Assembly: GCF_019880405.1 (NCBI RefSeq) | Contig: NZ_CP082269.1 | Location: 1,116,001-1,180,000, forward strand | DNA length: 64,000 nucleotides | Direction of reading: 5' to 3' | Source of the DNA: Enterobacter sp. C2 | GTDB taxonomy: Bacteria > Pseudomonadota > Gammaproteobacteria > Enterobacterales > Enterobacteriaceae | Shown: positions 1 to 8,509 of the stretch, piece after piece | Position numbering within the stretch: the first letter of the stretch is position 1 | Layout: each line of letters begins with the position of its first letter | Notes under the pieces: generated by a model | Told to the model about the DNA's origin: nothing | Databases searched by the model: none | Seen by the model: the letters and a program-made list of their open reading frames with translations, nothing else | Program-made: the position numbers and the translations under genes

Positions 1-50
1 TTTTAAATATGGCTATCAGCGGCTTGAAAACGGCCATCGAAGGGAAATAA
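1..50 (+). CDS. flgB: Flagellar rod protein FlgB, 3' end only
   Basis: Only the last 15 codons are inside the window; the stop is TAA at 48-50. The visible C-terminus, ISGLKTAIEGK, resembles the C-terminal helix that ends FlgB proteins, and the next gene is flgC, two bases downstream, as in all flg operons. FlgB is a proximal rod subunit of the flagellar basal body. The identification rests on position and this short C-terminal match. Confidence 0.7.
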   Translation, partial: LNMAISGLKTAIEGK

Positions 51-52
51 CC

Positions 53-484
53 ATGTCATTTTCTGACATCTATCAGATCTCCGGTTCGGCGATGACTGCC
101 CAGACGGTACGGCTCAATACCGTTGCCAGCAACCTGGCCAACGCGGACTCCCCCGCCCAGAGCGAGGCGGCAACCTATAAAGCACGCAGCCCGGTATTTG
201 CCGCGGTCTACCATAACAGCCTGACGCAGGCGGGGCATCACGGCCTGACCGGGGCCAGCGTGCGCGTGCAGGACGTCGTGGAGAGCGGCAGCGCCGTGCG
301 CCGCTATGCGCCACATCATCCTCTGGCCGATCGGGACGGTTACGTCTGGTATCCGGATGTCAACGTGGTTGAGCAGATGGCCGACATGATGTCGGCTTCG
401 CAAAACTTTGAGACCGGCGTTGACGTGCTCAACAACGTGAAGAGCATGCAGCAGAGCCTGCTGAAGCTGGGAGAAGGCGTATGA
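53..484 (+). CDS. flgC: Flagellar basal-body rod protein FlgC (Flag-2/LfgC type)
   Basis: This 143-residue protein is a proximal rod subunit, secreted through the flagellar type III apparatus to build the drive shaft across the periplasm. The N-terminal rod motif is visible around residues 22-34 (NTVASNLANADSP), and the C-terminus has the family's paired helix with an NVVEQM...FETGVDVLNNVK pattern. The start follows flgB by two bases and the 3' end overlaps flgD by four bases (ATGA), so the genes are translationally coupled. By Flag-2 nomenclature this would be lfgC; the assignment to a secondary system rests on the lafW/lafZ-like genes and the short FlgJ downstream. Confidence 0.9.
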   Translation: MSFSDIYQISGSAMTAQTVRLNTVASNLANADSPAQSEAATYKARSPVFAAVYHNSLTQAGHHGLTGASVRVQDVVESGSAVRRYAPHHPLADRDGYVWYPDVNVVEQMADMMSASQNFETGVDVLNNVKSMQQSLLKLGEGV

Positions 485-1221
485 GTTCCTCCGTATCGCT
501 GAATACGCCCTATGCGGGCACAAATACAGGCAGCAGCGTATCTACTGCCACCACTACAACCGCCACAACGACAACCGCCACAACGACAACCACAACCGCA
601 ACCTCTACCTCAATGGCAGATACTTTTCTGACGCTGCTGGTAGCGGAGATCCAGAACCAGGATCCCACCGACCCTACCGATCCCACCGAGTACGTGACCC
701 AGCTCGCCTCGATGGCGCAGGTGGCAATGGCGGAGGAGGTAGCGACAGAGATGAACACCAACGCCATCCTGATGAGCAATCTTCAGGTCATGGCGCTGGG
801 CAAGATGGTGGGCGATCCGATCATGGTTCAGACCACCACTCTTGAGGTTAGCGATGGCGCGATTCAGGGCCGCATCGACCTGGACGACGCCTGTACCCAG
901 GTTGATATCCATTTCACCGACGCGGTCGGCAATGACTACGACATTCCGCTAACAGGGAGCGCGTTTGGACCGGGGGCGGTGAGCTTTAGCATCGATCCTG
1001 CGGACTACGGCATCCCGCCTGGGGACTACTCGGTGTCGGTGGTCACTGATACCGGCGAAGAGGAGGTGCCGGTCGAGGTGGCGGGCGTCGTCACCGACGT
1101 GCGTATTCCGCTGGATGGCGGTACGCCGTTGCTCAACGTCAGCGGCGTTGGGGAAGTCCCCTTCACCATGATTAGCCAGTTTGGCGTACCGGACGATACG
1201 CCGGCGCAGGACGTTGTTTGA
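481..1221 (+). CDS. flgD: Flagellar hook capping/scaffold protein FlgD
   Basis: FlgD is the cap that assembles hook subunits and is later discarded. The 246-residue product has the conserved FlgD N-terminal core (TFLTLLVAEIQNQDPT, near residues 48-63) and a beta-rich C-terminal half with the FlgD Ig/tudor-like character. Two oddities stand out. Residues about 20-44 are almost pure Thr/Ala/Ser, encoded by a tandem 15-bp repeat, and the usual NQDP is followed by a triple DPT repeat. The ATG overlaps the flgC stop. No other function is plausible in this position. Confidence 0.92.
   Translation: MSSSVSLNTPYAGTNTGSSVSTATTTTATTTTATTTTTTATSTSMADTFLTLLVAEIQNQDPTDPTDPTEYVTQLASMAQVAMAEEVATEMNTNAILMSNLQVMALGKMVGDPIMVQTTTLEVSDGAIQGRIDLDDACTQVDIHFTDAVGNDYDIPLTGSAFGPGAVSFSIDPADYGIPPGDYSVSVVTDTGEEEVPVEVAGVVTDVRIPLDGGTPLLNVSGVGEVPFTMISQFGVPDDTPAQDVV
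546..600 (+). repeat. Tandem 15-bp repeat coding a Thr/Ala tract in FlgD
   Basis: The unit CGCCACAACGACAAC occurs twice in perfect tandem at 561-575 and 576-590, flanked by degenerate copies at 546-560 and 591-600. It encodes TTTTA units. Since the unit is a multiple of three, gain or loss of copies would change the length of the FlgD N-terminal linker without a frameshift. A second, 9-bp imperfect repeat encoding DPT lies at 661-687. Confidence 0.85.
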
Positions 1222-1244
1222 TTATTTTAAAGGAGCAGTAAGTT

Positions 1245-2438
1245 ATGAGTTACAGCATTGCAGCCAGCGGCCTGAACGCGGTTAATCAACAGTTGGATGG
1301 CATCAGTAATAACATCGCCAACGCCGGAACGGTGGGCTACAAGTCCATGACTACCGACTTCTCCGCCATGTATGCGGGCACCCAAGCGATGGGGGTAAGC
1401 GTGGACGGAACGGCCCAGAGCATCTCACGCGGCGGCTCCATGGTCTCAACCGGGAACGCGCTGGATATGGCAATTAACGACGATGGCTTCTTCGTGCTTC
1501 GCGACAGCGCGGGCAACGTTACCTATACCCGGGCCGGGTCGTTTAATACGGATAAGAACGGCTACATCGTTAATGCTTCCGGTGATTATTTGCAGGGGTA
1601 TCCGGTGGATGCAAACGGTGCGCTGCAAACCGGTACGGTGACGGATCTGCAAATCAATACCGGATCGCTGCCCGCGCAGGCCACCCGCTCGCTCACCTTT
1701 AGCGCAAACTTTAACGCCGCTGATGTGACCATCGATACCCGTGCGGTTCCGTTCGATCCTGCTAACGCCGCCTCGTATAACAGCACCTATACCACCACGG
1801 TGTATGACTCGCTGGGCAATGAGCATGCCGTCAGCCAGTACTTTACCAAAACGGCGGATAACAGCTGGGAGGTGCACTATACCTTCGACGGCGCAGTGCA
1901 GCCTGGCTCTACGGCAATGACTTTTGATGAGCAGGGCAAGCTGGTGAGTCCTGCCGCGGCGGTGCCGATGACCTTTAGCGCGCCGGGCGCAGCCCCCATC
2001 GAGATGACGTTTGACTACGCCGTCTGTACCCAGTATGGCTCTGCCTTTTCGGTCACCACCAACGCCGCTGACGGCTACGCCTCTGCCGAGCAAAACGGCG
2101 TCCAGGTCGACGGCGACGGCAAAGTGTACGCAACCTACAGCAACGGCGAGCGCATGCTGCAGGGCCAGGTTGTGCTGGCTACCTTTCCCGATGAGAACGG
2201 CCTGCTGGCCGTCAGCGGTACGGCATGGATGGAGACCGGTGAGTCCGGCACGCCGCTTGTCGGTGCACCCGGTAGCGGTACCTTCGGTGCGCTCTCTACG
2301 GGGATGCTGGAAAGCTCCAACGTCGATATCACCAGCGAGCTGGTGGATCTGATGACCGCGCAGCGTAACTACCAGGCCAATACCAAAGTGATCTCGGCCA
2401 GCAGCGAGCTGGATCAGGCCCTGTTCCAGGCGATGTAA
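1245..2438 (+). CDS. flgE: Flagellar hook protein FlgE
   Basis: FlgE forms the curved hook that joins rod and filament. The 397-residue product has the FlgE/F/G N-terminal signature (ISNNIANAGTVGYK, near residues 20-33), a long variable middle part and the C-terminal domain (SSNVDITSELVDLMTAQRNY) that packs with the N-terminal helix in the hook core. Its length is near that of primary enterobacterial FlgE (about 400). An AAGGAG ribosome-binding site lies just before the ATG. It follows flgD by 23 bases in the same operon. Confidence 0.94.
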   Translation: MSYSIAASGLNAVNQQLDGISNNIANAGTVGYKSMTTDFSAMYAGTQAMGVSVDGTAQSISRGGSMVSTGNALDMAINDDGFFVLRDSAGNVTYTRAGSFNTDKNGYIVNASGDYLQGYPVDANGALQTGTVTDLQINTGSLPAQATRSLTFSANFNAADVTIDTRAVPFDPANAASYNSTYTTTVYDSLGNEHAVSQYFTKTADNSWEVHYTFDGAVQPGSTAMTFDEQGKLVSPAAAVPMTFSAPGAAPIEMTFDYAVCTQYGSAFSVTTNAADGYASAEQNGVQVDGDGKVYATYSNGERMLQGQVVLATFPDENGLLAVSGTAWMETGESGTPLVGAPGSGTFGALSTGMLESSNVDITSELVDLMTAQRNYQANTKVISASSELDQALFQAM

Positions 2439-2455
2439 CGGAGAAGGATACCACA

Positions 2456-3193
2456 GTGGATCGTCTACTTTTTACCGCCCTCAGCGGGGCCAGCCATGCC
2501 CAGATGGCGCAGCAGATCGCCGCCAACAACCTGGCGAACGTCAACACCATCGGCTTTCGTGCCGACATGGCGTTATCCCAGGACGATCCGCTTCAGGGCG
2601 AGGGTTTTGCCACCCGCTTCATGGCGCAGCAGCGCGCTAGCGGCGTTGACGCCAGCACCGCAGCTGCCGAAAAAACCGATCGGCCGCTGGATGTGGCCAT
2701 TCAGGGAGAGGGCTATATCGCGGTGCAGGGTCGCGACGGCAGCGAGGTCTACACCCGCAACGGCAATATGGTGCAGAACGAGGCGGGCCAGCTGACCATC
2801 AACGGCTATCCGGTGCTGGGGGATAACGGACCTATCGTGCTGCCCCCCAACGCCATCGCCTCCTTTGGCCGCGACGGCACGCTGTCGATTACGCCGGACG
2901 ATGGCGACGTTACCGCCACCATGGATATCGATCGCCTGAGGTTGGTGACCATCCCAGCGGAAAATCTGGCAAAAAATGCCCAAGGGATGATCGTCACGGC
3001 GGACGGCAGCCGCGCTCAGCCGGATGAGAACGTCAACGTCAGCGGTGGTTATCTTGAGGGCAGCAACGTCACGGCGGTCTCTGAGATGCTGGCCTCCATT
3101 TCGCTGAATCGCCAGTTCGAGGCCCAAATCAAAATGATGAAGGCGGCACAGACGCTGAGCGAGGCGGGCAACCGCCTGCTGCGTGGTGCTTAA
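2456..3193 (+). CDS. flgF: Flagellar proximal rod protein FlgF (GTG start)
   Basis: FlgF is a rod subunit of the FlgE/F/G family. The 245-residue product starts at GTG (2456), preceded by GGAGAAGG. It carries the rod motif NNLANVNTIGFRAD near residues 22-35 and ends with the paired helix (MLASISLNRQFEAQIKMMKAA). The first residues (MDRLLFTALSGASHAQ) fit FlgF rather than FlgG, and the order E-F-G confirms it. Confidence 0.93.
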   Translation: MDRLLFTALSGASHAQMAQQIAANNLANVNTIGFRADMALSQDDPLQGEGFATRFMAQQRASGVDASTAAAEKTDRPLDVAIQGEGYIAVQGRDGSEVYTRNGNMVQNEAGQLTINGYPVLGDNGPIVLPPNAIASFGRDGTLSITPDDGDVTATMDIDRLRLVTIPAENLAKNAQGMIVTADGSRAQPDENVNVSGGYLEGSNVTAVSEMLASISLNRQFEAQIKMMKAAQTLSEAGNRLLRGA

Positions 3194-3216
3194 TCGCTTT
3201 TCCAGGGATAATTTTT

Positions 3217-4002
3217 ATGAACGCAGCACTATGGATCAGTAAGACCGGCCTCTCGGCAGAAGATGCTGAGATGAGCGCCATTGCCAACAACATCGCCAAC
3301 GTCAACACCAACGGCTTCAAGCGTGATCGGGTGATGTTCCAAGATCTCTTCTACCAAAACCAGCGTGCGCCCGGCGCAATGCTGGATCAAAACAACATCG
3401 CGCCCACGGGCATTCAGTATGGCAGCGGCGTTCGTATCGTGGGAACGCAGAAAATCTTTACCGAGGGCAATATCGAAACCACCGATAACCCGCTCAACGT
3501 CGCCATCATGGGGCAGGGGTTCTTTCAGGTGCAAAAGGCCAACGGCGATATTGCCTATACCCGCGACGGCAATTTGCAGGTTAACGCCGACGGCGTGTTG
3601 ACCAACGCCCAGGGGCTGCCGCTGCAGCCCGAGATCGACGTTCCCGCTAACGCCACCAATATTAGCGTCGGCGAGGACGGAACGGTGATGGCAACGATGC
3701 CGGGCGATAGCGATCCCACCGAGCTGGGGCAGATCACGTTGGTTAACTTTACCAATCCGGCGGGCCTGCTGGCCGAAGGCGATAACCTCTATCTCGAAAC
3801 GGCGGCCAGCGGCCAGCCCACGGAGGGGACGCCGGGCGAGGATGCGTTAGGCACGCTGAAAGGCGGTGCGCTGGAAGGCTCCAACGTCGACATTGTCAAC
3901 GAGATGGTGGCGATGATCACCGTCCAGCGCGCCTATGAGATGAACGCCAAAATGGTCTCCGCCGCCGATGAGATGCTGCAATACATCAACCAGAATCTGT
4001 AA
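3217..4002 (+). CDS. flgG: Flagellar distal rod protein FlgG
   Basis: FlgG forms the distal rod beneath the hook. At 261 residues it matches the usual length (260). The N-terminal signature NNIANVNTNGFKR lies near residues 24-36, and the C-terminus has the typical EGSNVDIVNEMVAMITVQRAYEM-like helix. It follows flgF by 23 bases. The stop codon overlaps the flgH start by one base (TAATG). Confidence 0.94.
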   Translation: MNAALWISKTGLSAEDAEMSAIANNIANVNTNGFKRDRVMFQDLFYQNQRAPGAMLDQNNIAPTGIQYGSGVRIVGTQKIFTEGNIETTDNPLNVAIMGQGFFQVQKANGDIAYTRDGNLQVNADGVLTNAQGLPLQPEIDVPANATNISVGEDGTVMATMPGDSDPTELGQITLVNFTNPAGLLAEGDNLYLETAASGQPTEGTPGEDALGTLKGGALEGSNVDIVNEMVAMITVQRAYEMNAKMVSAADEMLQYINQNL

Positions 4003-4679
4003 TGAGAACGCGTGTGAAACAATATCTGTGGTTAATGGCGCTGGTGCCCTGGCTGGCGGGGTGTGAATCCCCGGCGCTGCTGGTGAAAAAGGACGATCGG
4101 GCCTATGCCCCGCCGAAGATGGAGGCTCAGCCAACGCCGGAGGGGCGGGCCGGGGGCGTCTTTGAAACCGGCTACAGCTGGTCATTGACCGCCGATCGAC
4201 GTGCTTACCGGGTGGGAGACATTTTGACGGTGATCCTCGAAGAGTCGACCCAGTCCAGCAAGCAGGCCAAAACCAACTTTGGCAAAGAGAGCAGCCTCGA
4301 CGTGGGCGTTCCCACGCTGTTTGGTAAAACCAAAGACAAGCTGGCCAGCTCCGCCGAGGCGTCGCGGGACTTTGACGGCAACGCCAGCTCCCAGCAGCAG
4401 AACAGCCTGCACGGATCGATTACCGTCTCTGTACATCAGGTGCTGCCTAACGGCGTGATGGAGATCCGCGGCGAGAAGTGGCTCACCCTTAATCAGGGGG
4501 ATGAGTATCTGCGCCTCAGCGGGCTGGTGCGGGCCGATGACATCAGCAATGACAACTCGGTCTCCTCCCAGCGTATCGGCAACGCCCGTATCTCCTATGC
4601 CGGGCGCGGCGCACTTAGCGATGCCAATGCGGCGGGCTGGCTGACCCGGCTCTTTAACCATCCGCTGTTCCCGCTTTAA
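4002..4679 (+). CDS. flgH: Flagellar L-ring lipoprotein FlgH
   Basis: FlgH forms the outer-membrane L ring through which the rod turns. The 225-residue precursor begins with a lipoprotein signal peptide (residues about 1-20) ending in the lipobox LAGC, so Cys21 should be lipidated. Family features follow: the [19 protein letters not shown] segment and a C-terminal [18 protein letters not shown] motif. Its start overlaps the flgG stop by one base. It is slightly shorter than the Salmonella protein (232). Confidence 0.94.
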   Translation: MRTRVKQYLWLMALVPWLAGCESPALLVKKDDRAYAPPKMEAQPTPEGRAGGVFETGYSWSLTADRRAYRVGDILTVILEESTQSSKQAKTNFGKESSLDVGVPTLFGKTKDKLASSAEASRDFDGNASSQQQNSLHGSITVSVHQVLPNGVMEIRGEKWLTLNQGDEYLRLSGLVRADDISNDNSVSSQRIGNARISYAGRGALSDANAAGWLTRLFNHPLFPL

Positions 4680-4692
4680 CTCTGGAGTTGTT

Positions 4693-5802
4693 ATGCGCTT
4701 TTTTTCAGGACGCACCCGTATCGTCACGCTCTTGCTGCTGCTCTGCGTGCGGCCAGGGTTGGCCCAGCCGCTGTCATCGCTGGTAGATATTCAGGGGGTG
4801 CGGGGTAACCAGCTGATTGGCTATAGCCTGGTGGTAGGCCTCGACGGCACCGGCGATAAAAATCAGGTGAAATTTACTAACCAGACCATCACCAACATGC
4901 TGCGGCAGTTTGGCGTACAGCTGCCGAGTAAGATCGATCCCAAGGTGAAAAACGTTGCCGCCGTGGCGGTGAGCGCCACGCTGCCGCCAATGTATGCGCG
5001 CGGGCAGACCATCGACGTCACGGTCTCCTCAATCGGGGATGCAAAAAGCCTGCGCGGTGGCACGCTGTTGCTAACTCAGCTGCACGGCGCGGACGGTGAG
5101 ATCTATGCTCTGGCGCAGGGCAGCGTGGTGGTTGGCGGCATGAGCGCCAGCGGGGCCAGCGGCTCCAGCGTAACGGTCAATACACCCACTGCCGGGCTGA
5201 TCCCCAACGGTGCCTCGGTTGAACGGGAGATCCCCAGTGATTTTGACATGGGCAACACGGTGATGCTCAACCTCAAACGCCCCGGCTTCAAGGATGCCAA
5301 CAGCATTGCCAATGCCATCAACGGCACCTTTGGCGGCGGGCTGGCGACGGCCAAGAGCGCCACCAGCGTAGAGGTGACAGCCCCCACCAGCCCCGGCGCG
5401 CGGGTGGCCTTTATGTCTCAGCTACAGGACGTGCAGATTACCCCGGAGCGCGTGCGTGCCCGCGTGGTGTTCAACGCCCGCACCGGCACGGTGGTGATGG
5501 GCGAGGGGGTAAAAGTGCACCCCGCAGCGGTATCCCACGGCAGTTTGACAGTTTCGATTACTGAGAGCAGCAGCGTCAGCCAGCCTAATGCTCTGGCCGG
5601 GGGCCGCACGGCGGTAACGCCGCAAAGCAGTATTGATGTCAAAACCCCACGTGCGCAGATGGTAACGCTGCCGGAATCCACCAGTCTGAAGACGCTGGTG
5701 AACGTATTGAACAACCTTGGTGCCTCTCCGGATGACGTGATGTCTATCCTGCAGGCGCTGCACGAAGCAGGGGCGCTGGACGCCGACCTGGAGGTGATCT
5801 AA
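4693..5802 (+). CDS. flgI: Flagellar P-ring protein FlgI
   Basis: FlgI assembles the periplasmic P ring around the rod, in the peptidoglycan layer. The 369-residue precursor has a Sec signal peptide of about 24 residues (hydrophobic VTLLLLLC, cleavage after GLA) followed by the family block [20 protein letters not shown] and a GTGDK motif. The C-terminus ([21 protein letters not shown]) is highly typical. A TGGAG ribosome-binding site precedes the ATG. Its stop overlaps flgJ by one base. Confidence 0.95.
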   Translation: MRFFSGRTRIVTLLLLLCVRPGLAQPLSSLVDIQGVRGNQLIGYSLVVGLDGTGDKNQVKFTNQTITNMLRQFGVQLPSKIDPKVKNVAAVAVSATLPPMYARGQTIDVTVSSIGDAKSLRGGTLLLTQLHGADGEIYALAQGSVVVGGMSASGASGSSVTVNTPTAGLIPNGASVEREIPSDFDMGNTVMLNLKRPGFKDANSIANAINGTFGGGLATAKSATSVEVTAPTSPGARVAFMSQLQDVQITPERVRARVVFNARTGTVVMGEGVKVHPAAVSHGSLTVSITESSSVSQPNALAGGRTAVTPQSSIDVKTPRAQMVTLPESTSLKTLVNVLNNLGASPDDVMSILQALHEAGALDADLEVI

Positions 5803-6110
5803 TGGATATGCTTAATGCCTTAACGTCCGTTCAGTCCGGAACCGACGAAAGCAGCGTGCCTGCCGCAGTGCGGGAAAATCATCTCCGGCAGGCCGCCCAG
5901 CAGTTTGAGGCGATCTTTATGCGCCAGATGCTCAAGGAGATGCGCAAGGTCGATGCGCTCCTCGATTCCAAAGATAACCCCCTTAACAGCGATGCCGGAA
6001 AGATGATGCAGGGCCTGTACGATGACATGCTCTGCGACACCCTGGCGAGGCAGCAGAGCATGGGGATTGCGGAGCTGATCGTTAAACAGCTTTCCCCGCA
6101 GCATGATTAG
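5802..6110 (+). CDS. flgJ: Short FlgJ: rod-scaffold domain without the muramidase domain
   Basis: This 102-residue protein matches only the N-terminal rod-binding domain of FlgJ (AAQQFEAIFMRQMLKEMRK near residues 31-49, then the D-KMMQGLYDDML segment). Primary FlgJ of Salmonella is about 316 residues, with a C-terminal glucosaminidase domain that opens the peptidoglycan for the rod. That domain is absent and no frameshifted remainder follows before flgK. The protein should act as rod cap only, so a separate peptidoglycan hydrolase would be needed. Such short FlgJ forms are known in other flagellar systems, so this is not a truncation artefact. Confidence 0.88.
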   Translation: MDMLNALTSVQSGTDESSVPAAVRENHLRQAAQQFEAIFMRQMLKEMRKVDALLDSKDNPLNSDAGKMMQGLYDDMLCDTLARQQSMGIAELIVKQLSPQHD

Positions 6111-6125
6111 CCTCGGCAGCTTAAG

Positions 6126-6148
6126 AAAGCGGCATGCTGCGCCGCTTT
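6126..6148 (+). terminator. GC-rich hairpin between flgJ and flgK
   Basis: AAAGCGGC (6126-6133) pairs perfectly with GCCGCTTT (6141-6148) around a seven-base loop, 15 bases after the flgJ stop. Only three T follow the GC core, so it may attenuate rather than terminate, separating the rod/hook genes from flgKL. Confidence 0.5.
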
Positions 6149-6184
6149 ATGCATGTATAGAATCCGGCAGAGAGTAGTAAAGAT

Positions 6185-7558
6185 ATGGATATGATCACTA
6201 TTGGCTACAGCGGCGCGTCGGCGGCCCAGGTGCAGCTCAACGTTACCGCGCAGAATACGGCCAATGCCATGACGCCAGGCTATACGCGGCAGGTCGCCCA
6301 GACCAGCACCATGGGGGCCAGTCCCGGCGCGATGAACAGCGCGGGTAATGGCGTGCAGGTGGATAGCATCTGCCGGGTATCGAATCAGTATCTGGTCAAC
6401 CAGGTATGGTTTGCCGCCAGCGACTATGGCTACTACACCACCCAACAGCAGTATCTGACTCAGCTGGAAACGGTGCTGAGCGATGACAGCAGCAGCCTGA
6501 GCGCCGGGTTTGATAACTTTTTCGCCGCGCTGAATGCGGCTTCGACCATGCCTGACGATCCAGCCCTACGCGAGCAGGTTCTGAGCGAAGCCAACGCCCT
6601 GGCGCTGCGCTTCAATAATACCAGCAGCTATATCGATTCCCAGAGCAGCGAGATAGCCAGCCAGGAGCAGGCGGCTATTTCACAGATCAACACCCTCACC
6701 GCTGGCATTGCGGACTATAACCAGAAGATCGCCGAGGCCGAAGCCAACGGTGATAACGCCTCGGCGCTGTATGACGCCCGTGACCAGATGGTTGAGCAGC
6801 TCAGCGGCATGATGGCTATTCAGGTCAATATCGACGACAGAGGCAACTACAACATCACGCTGCAAAACGGCCAGCCGTTGGTCAACGGTCAGGAGAGCGC
6901 CACCATTCAGCTGGAGAGCGGTGACGACGACAGCCAAAGCCTGACGCTAACCTTTGCCGGAACAACCTATGGCATGACGACGGAGACCGGCGGATCGCTG
7001 GGGGCGCTGTTTGACTATCAACACAACGTGCTCGATCCGCTCACCGATACCATCAACAGCATTGCCCAGCAATTTGCCATGGCGGTTAACGACCAGTTGG
7101 CGGCGGGATACGATATCAACGGCAACCCCGGCGCACCGCTCTTTATCTACGATGCCAATAGTCCAGATGGCCCGCTGGCGGTTAATCCGGATATCACCGC
7201 AGACCAGCTGGCTTTCTCCAGCGATCCGGACGCGTCCGGCAACGGCGACAATTTACAGGCGCTGATTAATATCGCCAACGAGCCGCTGACGATCGCGAAC
7301 CTGGGCACGGTAACCGTTGGCAGCGCCTGCACCAGTATCATCAGCAACATAGGTATCTACAGCCGACAGAACCAGACCGAGGCGGAGTCGGCCAGCAACG
7401 TCTACAGCGAAGCGCAGAACCAGTGGAGCAGCGTTAGCGGCGTCAGCATGGACGAGGAGGCGGTCAACCTGATCACCTATACCCAAATCTACCAGGCCAA
7501 CCTAAAAGTCATCTCAACCGGCGCGGAGATTTTCGACTCCGTGCTGGAGATGTTTTAA
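6185..7558 (+). CDS. flgK: Flagellar hook-associated protein 1 (FlgK/HAP1)
   Basis: FlgK is the first hook-filament junction protein. The 457-residue product has the N-terminal rod/HAP motif (NVTAQNTANAMTPGYTR) and a C-terminal domain ending SVSGVSMDEEAVNLITYTQIYQ..., the HAP1 signature. It is about 100 residues shorter than the primary Salmonella FlgK (553), because the variable outer domain is reduced. It lies 74 bases after flgJ, beyond a hairpin, so it may have its own promoter as in primary systems. Start chosen at ATG 6185; an alternative ATG lies two codons on. Confidence 0.93.
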   Translation: MDMITIGYSGASAAQVQLNVTAQNTANAMTPGYTRQVAQTSTMGASPGAMNSAGNGVQVDSICRVSNQYLVNQVWFAASDYGYYTTQQQYLTQLETVLSDDSSSLSAGFDNFFAALNAASTMPDDPALREQVLSEANALALRFNNTSSYIDSQSSEIASQEQAAISQINTLTAGIADYNQKIAEAEANGDNASALYDARDQMVEQLSGMMAIQVNIDDRGNYNITLQNGQPLVNGQESATIQLESGDDDSQSLTLTFAGTTYGMTTETGGSLGALFDYQHNVLDPLTDTINSIAQQFAMAVNDQLAAGYDINGNPGAPLFIYDANSPDGPLAVNPDITADQLAFSSDPDASGNGDNLQALINIANEPLTIANLGTVTVGSACTSIISNIGIYSRQNQTEAESASNVYSEAQNQWSSVSGVSMDEEAVNLITYTQIYQANLKVISTGAEIFDSVLEMF

Positions 7559-7579
7559 TCCAGCGGAAAACCATCTTCT

Positions 7580-8509
7580 ATGCGCGTAAGCACTCAACAA
7601 TCTTATACATCGATGACCAGCAGCTTTACCGAGCTTTCCGGCAGGCTGGAGCACGTTATTACCCAGATGGCCACCGGTCAGCGGGTGATCCTGCCGTCGG
7701 ACGATCCCATTGCTGCCACCCGGATTAATCAGCTCAATAGTCAACAGTCTGCTATTGCCCAGTACCAGAGCAATATCAACGCGGTGTCGGGTACCCTGAG
7801 CCAGCAGGAGAGCCTGCTTGACGGCATCAATAACAGCATGCTGGCCATTCGCGACGATCTGCTCCAGGCGGCGAACGGCACCACCACGCCGGAGTCGCTG
7901 GCTAATCTTGGTCAGGAGATCGCTTCCCTGACGCAGTCGATGATGGCCTCCCTGAACTATCAGGATGGGCAGGGTCACTATCTCTTTGGCGGCACGAAAA
8001 ATGACACCCCGCCCGTGAGCTATGACGATACCGACGGTGACGGCGAGCCAGATCAATATGTCTATCATGGCAACGGCGAGCACCGTACGGCCACCGTGGC
8101 CAGCGGCGTTGAGATGGAGACCAACGTGACCGTAAGCGATATGTTTGGTGCAGATCTGACGGTGTTTAACACGCTGGACGATCTGGCGGCAGAACTACAG
8201 GATCCCACTCTCGACCCGGCCGATCCGCAGGTGCAGAGCGATATCACGCAGGCTATCGATACCCTCGACGCGGCATCGGAATCGCTTAACAGCGCCATCG
8301 CCAGCCTTGGCGAACGGCAGAACACCCTGACGATGTTAAGCGATGCGCAGACCAGCGTGGCGGATACCAACAGAGAACTGATCGGTCAGCTTGGCGACCT
8401 CGACTATGGTCCGGCAACGGTGACCTTTACCGGCCTACAGATGGCGATGGAGGCGACGATGAAAACCTACGCTAAGGTCAGCGAACTCTCGCTGTTTAAC
8501 GCACTTTAA
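7580..8509 (+). CDS. flgL: Flagellar hook-associated protein 3 (FlgL/HAP3)
   Basis: FlgL joins FlgK to the filament. The 309-residue protein has the flagellin-like N-terminus (MRVSTQQSYTSM, then LSSGxxV-equivalent QMATGQRVILPSDDP) and the heptad-rich helices of this family. The C-terminus YAKVSELSLFNAL matches the usual FlgL ending. It is spaced 21 bases from flgK, and its stop overlaps the next gene by one base, so the two are coupled. Confidence 0.93.
   Translation: MRVSTQQSYTSMTSSFTELSGRLEHVITQMATGQRVILPSDDPIAATRINQLNSQQSAIAQYQSNINAVSGTLSQQESLLDGINNSMLAIRDDLLQAANGTTTPESLANLGQEIASLTQSMMASLNYQDGQGHYLFGGTKNDTPPVSYDDTDGDGEPDQYVYHGNGEHRTATVASGVEMETNVTVSDMFGADLTVFNTLDDLAAELQDPTLDPADPQVQSDITQAIDTLDAASESLNSAIASLGERQNTLTMLSDAQTSVADTNRELIGQLGDLDYGPATVTFTGLQMAMEATMKTYAKVSELSLFNAL

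Noticed and set aside
561-590. Phase-variable on/off switching of flgD by repeat slippage
   Set aside because: The repeat units are 15 and 9 bases, multiples of three, so copy-number changes would not shift the frame.
1-8509. The primary (peritrichous) flagellar operon
   Set aside because: The muramidase-less FlgJ, short FlgK and adjacent lafW/lafZ-like genes fit a secondary Flag-2 system better. The primary flgBCDEFGHIJKL is normally followed by rne and rluC, not by the genes seen here.
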